Below are positions 7,289 to 14,110 of a stretch of DNA of 59,268 nucleotides, one piece after another (positions within the stretch are counted from its first letter, which is position 1; each line of letters opens with the position of its first letter). The position numbers and the translations under genes are program-made. Source of the DNA: Bacteroidales bacterium. Its GTDB lineage: Bacteria > Bacteroidota > Bacteroidia > Bacteroidales > P3. The notes under the pieces were generated by a model. It did no database searches. It saw only the letters and a program-made list of their open reading frames with translations, and was not told where the DNA came from. The stretch lies in NCBI GenBank assembly GCA_016280915.1, contig JAEEHQ010000100.1, forward strand, positions 1 through 59,268, in the 5' to 3' direction.

Positions 7289-8398
7289 TTATCTTCCTCC
7301 GAACTCCATTAGGTAGGCCTTGATGAAGTTGTCGATTTTGCCGTCCATCACGCCCGTGACATCGCCGGTTTGATAGTTGGTGCGGTGGTCTTTGACGCGG
7401 CGGTCGTCCATTACGTAGCTGCGTATCTGCGAGCCCCATTCGATTTTTTTCTGGCTGGCCTTGATTTTGGCCTGTTCCTCCTGGCGGTGGCGGAGTTCGC
7501 GCTCGTAGAGTTGAGAACGGAGGAGGCGCATGGCGTTTTCTTTGTTTTTGGGCTGGTCGCGGGTTTCGGTGTTCTCAATTAGAATCTCTTCTTCGGCACC
7601 GGTGTAGGGGTCTTTGTATTGGTAGCGCAGGCGCACACCACTCTCTACCTTGTTGACGTTCTGACCTCCGGCACCACCGCTGCGGAAGGTGTCCCAGCTG
7701 AGTTTGGACATGTCCACGACCACCTCGATGGTGTCGTCGACCAAGGGGGTGACGCTGACGGAGGCAAAGGAGGTCATGCGTTTGCCCTGGGCGTTGAAGG
7801 GACTGACGCGCACAAGACGGTGGACCCCGTTCTCGCTCTTGAGGTAGCCGAAGGCATAGTCGCCCTCGATTTGCATGGTAACGCTCTTGATGCCGGCACC
7901 TTCGCCGTCGAGCATGTTGGAGATGGCAACGCGGTAGTTGTGGGTCTCGGCATAACGCATGTACATGCGCATGAGCATCTCGGCCCAGTCTTGAGCTTCC
8001 ACTCCGCCGGCCCCGGCATTGATGGAGAGGACGGCATCGAAATGGTCGCTCTCGCCTTGCAGCATGTTCTTGAGCTCGAGACCTTCGACAAGGGGTTGGG
8101 TGATGGCTATTTGTTGCAGCACTTCCTCTTCGGTGGCATCGCCGCTGTCGAAGAATTCGCCTAGGACTTGCAGGTCGCCGCAACTACTGTCCACCTCTTT
8201 GAAGGCGGTGACCCAACTTTTCTTTGACTGGATGGCTTTCATCACTTTCTGGGCTTCCTTGGGGTCGTTCCAGAAGTCGGCGGCCTCGGTTTTTTTCTCC
8301 TCCTCGGCAATCTGCTGGGTGAGGGATTCTATGTTGAGGAACTTGCGCAAGGTTTCCTTGCGGTTCAGCAGGTCTTTGATGGTTTCGGTGGTGGTCAT
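7289..8398 (-). CDS. prfB: peptide chain release factor 2
   Basis: RF2 ends translation at UGA and UAA. The 369-residue product, read from the ATG at 8398 (MTTTETIKDLL, which matches the family N-terminus), shows the acidic domain, the stop-codon tripeptide SPF in VRVSPFNAQG, and the peptidyl-tRNA hydrolysis motif GGQ in RSGGAGGQNVNK. The longer open frame up to 8491 is not used because it would overlap the transporter gene and adds non-homologous sequence. In many bacteria prfB has a programmed +1 frameshift near codon 26 at CUU-UGA; here the matching place reads TTC CTC AAC (KFLN) with no stop, so the gene is read straight through. It lies 34 bp behind the ZIP transporter gene on the same strand. 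Confidence 0.97.
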   Translation of the reverse strand: MTTTETIKDLLNRKETLRKFLNIESLTQQIAEEEKKTEAADFWNDPKEAQKVMKAIQSKKSWVTAFKEVDSSCGDLQVLGEFFDSGDATEEEVLQQIAITQPLVEGLELKNMLQGESDHFDAVLSINAGAGGVEAQDWAEMLMRMYMRYAETHNYRVAISNMLDGEGAGIKSVTMQIEGDYAFGYLKSENGVHRLVRVSPFNAQGKRMTSFASVSVTPLVDDTIEVVVDMSKLSWDTFRSGGAGGQNVNKVESGVRLRYQYKDPYTGAEEEILIENTETRDQPKNKENAMRLLRSQLYERELRHRQEEQAKIKASQKKIEWGSQIRSYVMDDRRVKDHRTNYQTGDVTGVMDGKIDNFIKAYLMEFGGR

Positions 8399-8432
8399 TG
8401 GATGGGGGTGTTGTTGGATGGATAAAGCGGGA

Positions 8433-9212
8433 TTAGAGCGCGCCGTAGATTTCGGGGCAACCGGGGGTGTAGTAGGCGGCGACAAAGGCAAGGAGGATGA
8501 GCAGGAGTTTGCCCCAAGTGAAGGTGTTGTGGTGATCGAAGAGAATGCTGACGCTCACATGCAGCAGAATGCCCACGACCACACCCATGATGAGACTCTG
8601 CAGCATCTCGTTCTCGGGGATAAGGTAGAGGTTGCAGAGGGAACCCAGCGGGGTCATGACGGCAAAGATGGCCAATAGCAACAAGGAACGCCAGAAGCCG
8701 TAGTTATGACTCATGAAAAGAGCCACCAGCACCAGGGCTATGGGGATGTTGTGCAGCACGATGCCGTAAAGAAGCCCTTGGTGGATGTCGCCATCGGGGT
8801 CTACCATGGGCATGCCCTCGAGGAAGGCATGGATGCAGAGGCCGATGAGTAGTGCCAGGATGGCATGTTGTCCGCCCTTCTTAGCGGGATGGTCATCCTC
8901 ATGCACATGGTCGTGGCCGTGTTCGGCCCCATGGGTGAGCCGTTCGAGCAAAAGCTGGATGAGGAAACCCACCATGACGGCTGCGGCTATCTTAAAGTGG
9001 AGATTGGGGGTGACGAAGCGGTAGGGGTCATCGGTGAGGAACATGTGGGGCACCAGGTTGATGAAGCAGGAGGCAAAGAGAAAAGCTCCACCGAAGATGT
9101 TGATGGCATTCATGAACCGCGGCGACACATGCCGACGGCCGGGGATGAGCAGGGCCCAAGGGATGATGCCTACAATGATGAGCGCGTAGGATAGTATTAT
9201 CGTTGTTGACAT
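8433..9212 (-). CDS. ZIP-family divalent metal transporter
   Basis: A 259-residue inner-membrane protein with about eight hydrophobic helices. The metal-binding helices carry the ZIP signatures: IHAFLEGM (HxxxE in helix IV) and LHNIPIALVL (HN in helix V). The loop between helices III and IV is His-rich (HGAEHGHDHVHEDDH), as in most ZIP proteins, and likely gathers zinc or another divalent metal. Substrate is inferred from the family as Zn with possible Fe or Mn; the sequence does not decide it. The gene begins 16 bp after the SRP RNA gene on the same strand, so it may be read through from the ffs promoter or from its own. Start ATG at 9212 fits the first membrane helix. Confidence 0.9.
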   Translation of the reverse strand: MSTTIILSYALIIVGIIPWALLIPGRRHVSPRFMNAINIFGGAFLFASCFINLVPHMFLTDDPYRFVTPNLHFKIAAAVMVGFLIQLLLERLTHGAEHGHDHVHEDDHPAKKGGQHAILALLIGLCIHAFLEGMPMVDPDGDIHQGLLYGIVLHNIPIALVLVALFMSHNYGFWRSLLLLAIFAVMTPLGSLCNLYLIPENEMLQSLIMGVVVGILLHVSVSILFDHHNTFTWGKLLLILLAFVAAYYTPGCPEIYGAL

Positions 9213-9227
9213 AGGTACACAAAAAAA

Positions 9228-9323
9228 GGGTAAGCTGTTTATATCGCACCGCTACAACCAAACACCCTTGCTGTATTCCTACCCTGGGGGATTCAATGGG
9301 AGCTGGTCGTATAAGACTTACCC
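9228..9323 (-). ncRNA. ffs: signal recognition particle RNA, small bacterial type
   Basis: Read on the minus strand, the RNA starts GGGTAAG and ends CTTACCC, a perfect 7-bp terminal stem. The middle holds the conserved Ffh-binding domain: CCCAGGG, a short helix capped by GGAA, then CAGCAAGGG, which matches the symmetric and asymmetric loops of SRP domain IV. The flanking ACGACCAGCT and GGTTGTAGCGGT also fit SRP RNAs of Bacteroidota as I remember them. Seven T residues follow directly (9221-9227), so the terminal stem may also act as terminator. The RNA joins Ffh to send nascent membrane proteins to the inner membrane. Confidence 0.93.
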
Positions 9324-9328
9324 AATTG

Positions 9329-9359
9329 CAAAAGTACAACTTTTTTTGAAAACAACAAG
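9329..9359 (-). promoter_or_regulatory. ffs promoter
   Basis: On the minus strand, TACTTTTG (9329-9336) is a full match to the -7 consensus, and CTTG (9356-9359) lies 19 bp upstream as a 3-of-4 match to the -33 box. The RNA's first G (9323) is 6 bases downstream of the -7 box, which agrees with the SRP RNA boundary found from its terminal stem. Confidence 0.7.
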
Positions 9360-9409
9360 TTTTTTTTGTTTTTTTTCTGAGAGGGTGTTATGCGCGACGG
9401 ATATAGGTA

Positions 9410-10429
9410 TTATCTTATGTTTCGGTCGTTGAGAGCCTTATGAAACTTTTTGGCGTTGAAAAGATGTTCTTCGTGGGTGGAAGAAAAATTATGTCGGCCG
9501 GAGAAATCTTCCTTTGCACAGAAGAAAAGATAGTCGGTTTTCTTGTTTTTTAGCACCGCGTCGATGGAGGCAACGGAGGGTATGCAGATGGGTCCGGGAG
9601 GCAGGCCGGCATACTTATAGGTGTTGTATGGACTCTCCACCTCGAGCATGTTGCCACGGATGCGTTGGATGCCGAAATCTTCAAGGGCAAAGCGCACGGT
9701 AGGGTCGGCTTGGAGGGGCATGCCGATGCGGTAGCGGTTGAGGTAGACAGAGGCAATGTCGGGTTTTTCCTCGTTGCAGTTGGTCTCCTCTTCGACGATG
9801 GAAGCGAGGGTGAGCACTTGTTGGCGGGAGAGGCCTACCTCTTTGAGGCGGGCATCGCGGCTGTTCCAGAAGGTGTCGGACTCTTTGAGCATGCGGTTGA
9901 GTAGGGCCTTGGGCGTGATGTTCCAATAAAGTTCATAGGTGTTTTGAGGGAACATGCCGATGATGGTCTGTGGGGTCTCACCGTACTGTTTGCAGATGAG
10001 AGGCGACTCCATGAGGAAGCGAAGGCTGTCGCTGGTGAGTTCGAGTTTGGTGCCCAAGTAATCGCAGAGCTGTTGGACGGTGCGTTTCTTGTTGATGGTG
10101 ACACGGATGGGGGTTTGTTTGCCACTGTAGAGGGTTTGAATGACCAGAAGGATGTTCTCGTTGGGATTGAACCGGTAGCTGCCCGGCTTGATGTGAGAAG
10201 GTAGCCGGCGCGCCCGTGCCAGGGTGTTGAAGACAGCATGGCTGGGGATGCAATGGTGGGCATCGAGGCTGTCAACGAGGTCGCTATAGGTGGCATTGTC
10301 TGGCACATTGACACGTGTGGGCTCAGCAATGCGCAGGTTCTGGCTTTTCACCAGCAAGGTGCCGGCAATGGCCATCAGTAGCACCACGAGGGCGACGATA
10401 ATAAGGATGATGGTTGTTTTCTTTTTCAC
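9410..10429 (-). CDS. mltG: endolytic murein transglycosylase MltG (YceG family)
   Basis: MltG cuts nascent glycan strands and is thought to end peptidoglycan polymerisation. The 339-residue protein has one N-terminal membrane helix (about 6-27), a LysM-like region, and the YceG catalytic domain. ASIVEEET (209-216) holds the expected catalytic Glu, which aligns with E213. LQADPTVRFAL and YNTYKYAGLPPGPI are the other family blocks. Length is normal. It acts on the periplasmic face of the inner membrane. The gene follows the short acetyltransferase gene by about 50 bp on the same strand, and the ffs promoter begins just downstream. Confidence 0.95.
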   Translation of the reverse strand: MKKKTTIILIIVALVVLLMAIAGTLLVKSQNLRIAEPTRVNVPDNATYSDLVDSLDAHHCIPSHAVFNTLARARRLPSHIKPGSYRFNPNENILLVIQTLYSGKQTPIRVTINKKRTVQQLCDYLGTKLELTSDSLRFLMESPLICKQYGETPQTIIGMFPQNTYELYWNITPKALLNRMLKESDTFWNSRDARLKEVGLSRQQVLTLASIVEEETNCNEEKPDIASVYLNRYRIGMPLQADPTVRFALEDFGIQRIRGNMLEVESPYNTYKYAGLPPGPICIPSVASIDAVLKNKKTDYLFFCAKEDFSGRHNFSSTHEEHLFNAKKFHKALNDRNIR

Positions 10430-10480
10430 TTGTTTGTCTTTTTTCCTCCACAGGGGTGTGGAGAAGTTATTATTCTAAGA

Positions 10481-10861
10481 TTATTCTAATATTAGTTGAT
10501 AACGGTAGGTGTCGACAAATTGGTCGGCGCGGATAACCCAGTCGCGCAGGGTTGCGCAATGCTGATAACCAGCACGTTGGAAAATTATCAGACTGGGGTG
10601 GTTGGTGGCGGCGATGTCGGCATAGAGTTGGTGCAGCGAGGTGTTGCTTTGGCAGAAAAGGGTAAGGGCGTTGACCATTGCCAGGCCGTAGCCTTTGTGG
10701 CGGTGTTCGTTGGAGACGACGATGCCCACGGCGGCACGCCGGTTGATTGGGTCGTAGTTGTAGAGCTCAATGCAACCGACGGGTTGTTCGTCCTCTGCGA
10801 AACCGTAGAGTTTCAGTTCGCCGGAGCTGAGGGTGTTGCCTTTGAGTGCTTTTAGTATCAT
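10481..10861 (-). CDS. GNAT-family N-acetyltransferase, N-terminally short
   Basis: The 126-residue product covers the core and C-terminal parts of a GNAT fold: PVGCIELYNYDP, then GIVVSNEHRHKGYGLAMV, which is the acetyl-CoA pyrophosphate-binding motif (R/Q-x-x-G-x-G/A, here RHKGYG), and QRAGYQ near the end. It is closest in pattern to the SpeG/RimJ-type enzymes of Bacteroidota, which have about 45-50 more residues at the N-terminus. That part cannot be recovered here: the same frame hits the recG stop codon (10880-10882) 18 bp upstream. It is therefore either a shortened functional enzyme or a decayed one. Substrate unknown. Confidence 0.75.
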   Translation of the reverse strand: MILKALKGNTLSSGELKLYGFAEDEQPVGCIELYNYDPINRRAAVGIVVSNEHRHKGYGLAMVNALTLFCQSNTSLHQLYADIAATNHPSLIIFQRAGYQHCATLRDWVIRADQFVDTYRYQLILE

Positions 10862-10879
10862 TATTGTTCTGCTTGGTGT

Positions 10880-12988
10880 TTAGCTTATTTTGTCCCAGTG
10901 GGGTAGTAGGTTGCTTTGGACGATGTGCTGGCGCAGCGGACGGTTGTCGGGTTGTTGCAAGTCAGGGTCGGAGCGCAAGAGGTTGTGGATGAGGTCGCGG
11001 GTGGCACGTACGAGCGGCTCGTCATCCACCAGGTCGGCCAACTTCATGTCGAGCATGCCGCTTTGTTGTAGGCCTTGCAGGTCGCCGGGGCCGCGCAACT
11101 TGAGGTCGGCTTCGGCGATGAGGAATCCGTCGGTGGTGGAACACATGGTGTCTATGCGCTGCTTGCTGGTGCGGCTCAGCTGGTCTTTGGTCATTAGGAT
11201 GCAATAGGATTGTCCGCCGCCACGACCCACACGGCCGCGAAGCTGGTGTAACTGGCTCAAGCCGAAGCGTTCGGCATTCTCTATCACCATGACGGTGGCG
11301 TTGGGAACGTCAACGCCCACCTCGATGACGGTGGTGGAAACCATGATGTGGGTTTCGCCTCGCTTGAAACGGTCCATCTCATAGGCTTTGGCATCGGCAG
11401 GCATTTGGCCATGTACGATGCTGAGCTGGTACTGTGGCATGGGGAAACTGCGCGACAGGCTTTCGTAGCCGTCCATCAGGTCTTTCAGGTCGAGGCTTTC
11501 GCTCTCGTTGATAAGGGGATAAACCACATAGATTTGCCGACCTTGGGCAATCTGCTGTTTCATAAAGTGAAACAGCAGGGCTCGTTGGGCATCGGTGCCA
11601 TGGGTAGTGCGGATGGGTTGGCGGCCGGGAGGTAGCTCGTCAATCACCGAGCAGTCGAGGTCGGCATAGAGGGTCATGGCCAGGGTGCGGGGGATGGGGG
11701 TGGCGGTCATTACCAGCACATGGGGTGGTGGAACGTTTTTGCCCCACAGCTTGGCGCGTTGCTCTACTCCGAAACGGTGCTGCTCGTCGATGACCACGTA
11801 GCCCAGTTGCTTGAAAACCACGTCTTTTTCAATCAGGGCGTGGGTGCCGATGAGAATGTCTATCTCGCCTGCAGCCAGCCGTTGCTTGATTTTCTTTTTC
11901 TGGCTGGGTTTGAGCGACCCTACCAGCAGTTCCACGCTGATGTCCAATCCCGCCAGCATTTTCTGGAAGTTGGCAAAATGCTGCTGGGCCAATATCTCGG
12001 TGGGTGCCATCAGACAGGTTTGGCAGCCGTTGTCGAGGGCTATGAGCATGGTCATCAAGGCCACCAAAGTCTTGCCGCTGCCTACGTCGCCTTGCAGCAG
12101 GCGGTTCATCTGGCGGCCGCTGCGCATGTCTTGGCGTATCTCTTTGATAACCCTTTTCTGCGCTCCCGTTAGGGGGAATGGCAGGTTGTTGTTGTAGAAG
12201 TTGTTGAAATGGTCGCCCACCACGGCAAAGAGGTGTCCTACTGAGTGGTTGCGGCGTGAGGTGCGACTGTATTGATAGTCGAGTTGGTGGTAGAAAAGCT
12301 CTTCGAATTTCTCGCGGTAGACGGCTTGCTGCCAAGCTTCCATGGTTTTTGGATAGTGCATGTTGCGCAATGCCTGCGTGCGTCCCATCAGGTGGTATTG
12401 TGCCACGATGGGGGCGGGGAGGGTTTCGGGCAGGTGGGTTGGCATGGCTTTTAGCAGGTTGTCGGTCATGCGGGCCAAGGCTTTGGTGCCGAGACCACGG
12501 TTCTTGGCTTTCTCGGTAGTGCGGTAGACGGGCAGGAAAGCATGCTGAGGTTGCTCTTGGTCGAGGTTGGCAGCTTCCAAATCAGGGTGTGCCAGCTGGT
12601 AGTCGCCGCCATAGAGAGTGGGGTGTCCCATCACATCGTAGATAACACCAGCACGGATGCTTTCCTTGACCCATTTGAGGCCCTGAAACCACACCAAGGT
12701 CATGCTGCCGGTACCATCGTGGAAGGTGGCTTCTATGCGGGTGGAGTGGCCAGAGGTGATGGTGTGCAGGTCGCTAATGCGACCGCGGAAGACGAGGTAG
12801 GGCTCGTTGGGGTCGAAATTGTCGAGGGTGCTGATGTGAGAACGGTCCACCATACGGAAAGGAAAATAATGAAGGAGGTCGCCAAAGGTGTGAATGTCAA
12901 ATTCTTTGGCGAGAATGTCGGCCTTGGCAGGTCCAACGCCTTTCAGATATAGGATGGGCGTGTCGATAGTTAGGACGTTATTTTTGAT
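10880..12988 (-). CDS. recG: ATP-dependent DNA helicase RecG
   Basis: RecG reverses stalled forks and processes branched DNA. Visible are the N-terminal wedge region (ILYLKGVGPAKADIL), Walker A GDVGSGKT, the Walker B box VVIDEQHRFG, MTATPIPRTLAM, and the C-terminal helicase blocks STTVIEVGVDVPNA and QLRGRVGRGG. About 702 residues are expected. The start is unusual: the frame has no ATG, GTG or TTG near the family start. The open frame reaches 13126, but that part overlaps coaD and is not RecG-like. The family start is best matched by an ATC codon at 12988 (ATC AAA AAT AAC), which would give MKNNVLTID. This overlaps the coaD stop by about 11 bp, so initiation may be coupled to coaD translation. 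Confidence 0.93.
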   Translation of the reverse strand: MKNNVLTIDTPILYLKGVGPAKADILAKEFDIHTFGDLLHYFPFRMVDRSHISTLDNFDPNEPYLVFRGRISDLHTITSGHSTRIEATFHDGTGSMTLVWFQGLKWVKESIRAGVIYDVMGHPTLYGGDYQLAHPDLEAANLDQEQPQHAFLPVYRTTEKAKNRGLGTKALARMTDNLLKAMPTHLPETLPAPIVAQYHLMGRTQALRNMHYPKTMEAWQQAVYREKFEELFYHQLDYQYSRTSRRNHSVGHLFAVVGDHFNNFYNNNLPFPLTGAQKRVIKEIRQDMRSGRQMNRLLQGDVGSGKTLVALMTMLIALDNGCQTCLMAPTEILAQQHFANFQKMLAGLDISVELLVGSLKPSQKKKIKQRLAAGEIDILIGTHALIEKDVVFKQLGYVVIDEQHRFGVEQRAKLWGKNVPPPHVLVMTATPIPRTLAMTLYADLDCSVIDELPPGRQPIRTTHGTDAQRALLFHFMKQQIAQGRQIYVVYPLINESESLDLKDLMDGYESLSRSFPMPQYQLSIVHGQMPADAKAYEMDRFKRGETHIMVSTTVIEVGVDVPNATVMVIENAERFGLSQLHQLRGRVGRGGGQSYCILMTKDQLSRTSKQRIDTMCSTTDGFLIAEADLKLRGPGDLQGLQQSGMLDMKLADLVDDEPLVRATRDLIHNLLRSDPDLQQPDNRPLRQHIVQSNLLPHWDKIS

Positions 12989-13397
12989 GGGTGAGGCGTT
13001 CGCGTTCGAGCGTGCTGCTGATGTCTTTGTGTGCCGTGTCGGCCAGGAGGATGACGGTGTCGATGCTGGGATCCAGCTGATGGTTGACGGCGGCGATAGT
13101 TTGTTCATATTCCAAATCCTGCGCATTACGCACGCCGCGCACGATAAATTGGGCTCCCAGTTGGTGGCAGAGGTCGATGGTCATGCCGCTGAAGGAGATG
13201 GCTTCTACCCGAGGCTCCTGGGCAAAAAGGGTTCTGATTTGCTCCAAGCGCTCTTGGGTGCTGAACATATAGTGCTTGTCGGTGTTGACACCCACGGCCA
13301 CATACACTTTGTCGAAGAGTGCCAAAGCGCGTCGCACAATCGCCTCATGTCCTGAGGTGAAGGGGTCGAACGAGCCGGGGAAGAGTGCTGTTTTCAT
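12978..13397 (-). CDS. coaD: pantetheine-phosphate adenylyltransferase
   Basis: CoaD moves AMP from ATP to 4'-phosphopantetheine, the fourth step of coenzyme A synthesis in the cytosol. The nucleotidyltransferase motif TxGH appears as FPGSFDPFTSGH (residues about 6-17), RGVRNAQDLEYEQ holds the substrate-binding arginine region, and ISSTLERE matches the ATP-binding ISSS/T motif. The protein has 139 residues and stops soon after ISSTLERERLTHQK, about 14-20 residues earlier than most family members, so the last helix is short. The recG gene starts inside or next to its stop codon. The upstream gene for an outer-membrane barrel ends 33 bp before it. Confidence 0.93.
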   Translation of the reverse strand: MKTALFPGSFDPFTSGHEAIVRRALALFDKVYVAVGVNTDKHYMFSTQERLEQIRTLFAQEPRVEAISFSGMTIDLCHQLGAQFIVRGVRNAQDLEYEQTIAAVNHQLDPSIDTVILLADTAHKDISSTLERERLTHQK

Positions 13398-13430
13398 CTG
13401 TTTTTATGTTTGTTAGTACCAGAATGAGGG

Positions 13431-14102
13431 CTATCGTCTACGTTTCTTATGGGTCTTGATGTTTTCTTCGCCAAACTGCCATGCCAGGCGAATGGAGACC
13501 GAGGAGTTGTAGCAGTCGTTGCTCCACGTCTCGTCGCCCATCTTGAAAGTCCAGCCTTTCTTGATGGCAATAATCGAACGCTGGTAACGAACGCTAAGCT
13601 TGAGGTTCTGCCACACGGTGAAACGCATCTCTATGGCTGGTGCCAGGTCGTCCTTCAGGAACTTCATGTCGCTACTGTCGGGTATAAAAAAGTTTGGGTT
13701 GAAGAAGACGGTGCCGTGGGGTTGTGCCACTAGGCGGCTGTAGACCATGCCCAGACCTATCTGTAGGCCTCCGTAGGGATCGTGGAAGAAAAGGGTGACG
13801 GGGATGTCTACATAGTGGAGGTCAAGCTGTATGTTGTAGTAGTTCTCGCTGGAGCTTTTGTGATTGGCTATGCCGCGGCAGTTGTAGTCGGTTTCCACGG
13901 CCAGTGCCCAGCGGTCTCTGTCGTCGAGATGAATCCAGGCACCTACGCCCCCTGTGAAGCCCAGGTGGCTGAAACCTTTCAGTTCGTCGCCTTCAACCTG
14001 CGACAGCGTGGTGCCGGCATTCAGGTAGGCCTGTATGCGCTGCTGTGCCTGCAACGACAGGGTTGCCACTAATAGGAAGAAGAGGAGGGTGAGTTTTCTC
14101 AT
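13431..14102 (-). CDS. outer-membrane beta-barrel protein, PorT-like
   Basis: The 223-residue product has a signal peptide (cleavage likely after LSLQAQ, about residue 20) and then alternating polar and hydrophobic strands with aromatic ends, including GGVGAWIHLDD, YYNIQLDLHYVDIPVTLFF and LQIGLGMVYSRL. This is the pattern of the eight-strand barrels annotated in Bacteroidota as porin family or PorT-like proteins. It ends in a basic tail, KTHKKRRR, instead of the usual terminal aromatic residue. Function cannot be told from sequence. It starts 8 bp after the glycosyltransferase fusion gene stops and is probably co-transcribed with it. Confidence 0.75.
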   Translation of the reverse strand: MRKLTLLFFLLVATLSLQAQQRIQAYLNAGTTLSQVEGDELKGFSHLGFTGGVGAWIHLDDRDRWALAVETDYNCRGIANHKSSSENYYNIQLDLHYVDIPVTLFFHDPYGGLQIGLGMVYSRLVAQPHGTVFFNPNFFIPDSSDMKFLKDDLAPAIEMRFTVWQNLKLSVRYQRSIIAIKKGWTFKMGDETWSNDCYNSSVSIRLAWQFGEENIKTHKKRRR

Positions 14103-14110
14103 GGTGTGTG

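Noticed and set aside
7619..8164. Plus-strand frame inside prfB
   Set aside because: Shadow of a conserved gene; low-complexity translation without homology.
8310..8380. Programmed frameshift in prfB
   Set aside because: The frame is continuous through the aligned site; no UGA present.
12978..13126. A deletion at the coaD-recG junction as the cause of the missing recG start
   Set aside because: Family alignment continues smoothly up to an ATC-Lys pair at 12988, and miaA shows the same feature, so a non-standard start is the simpler reading.
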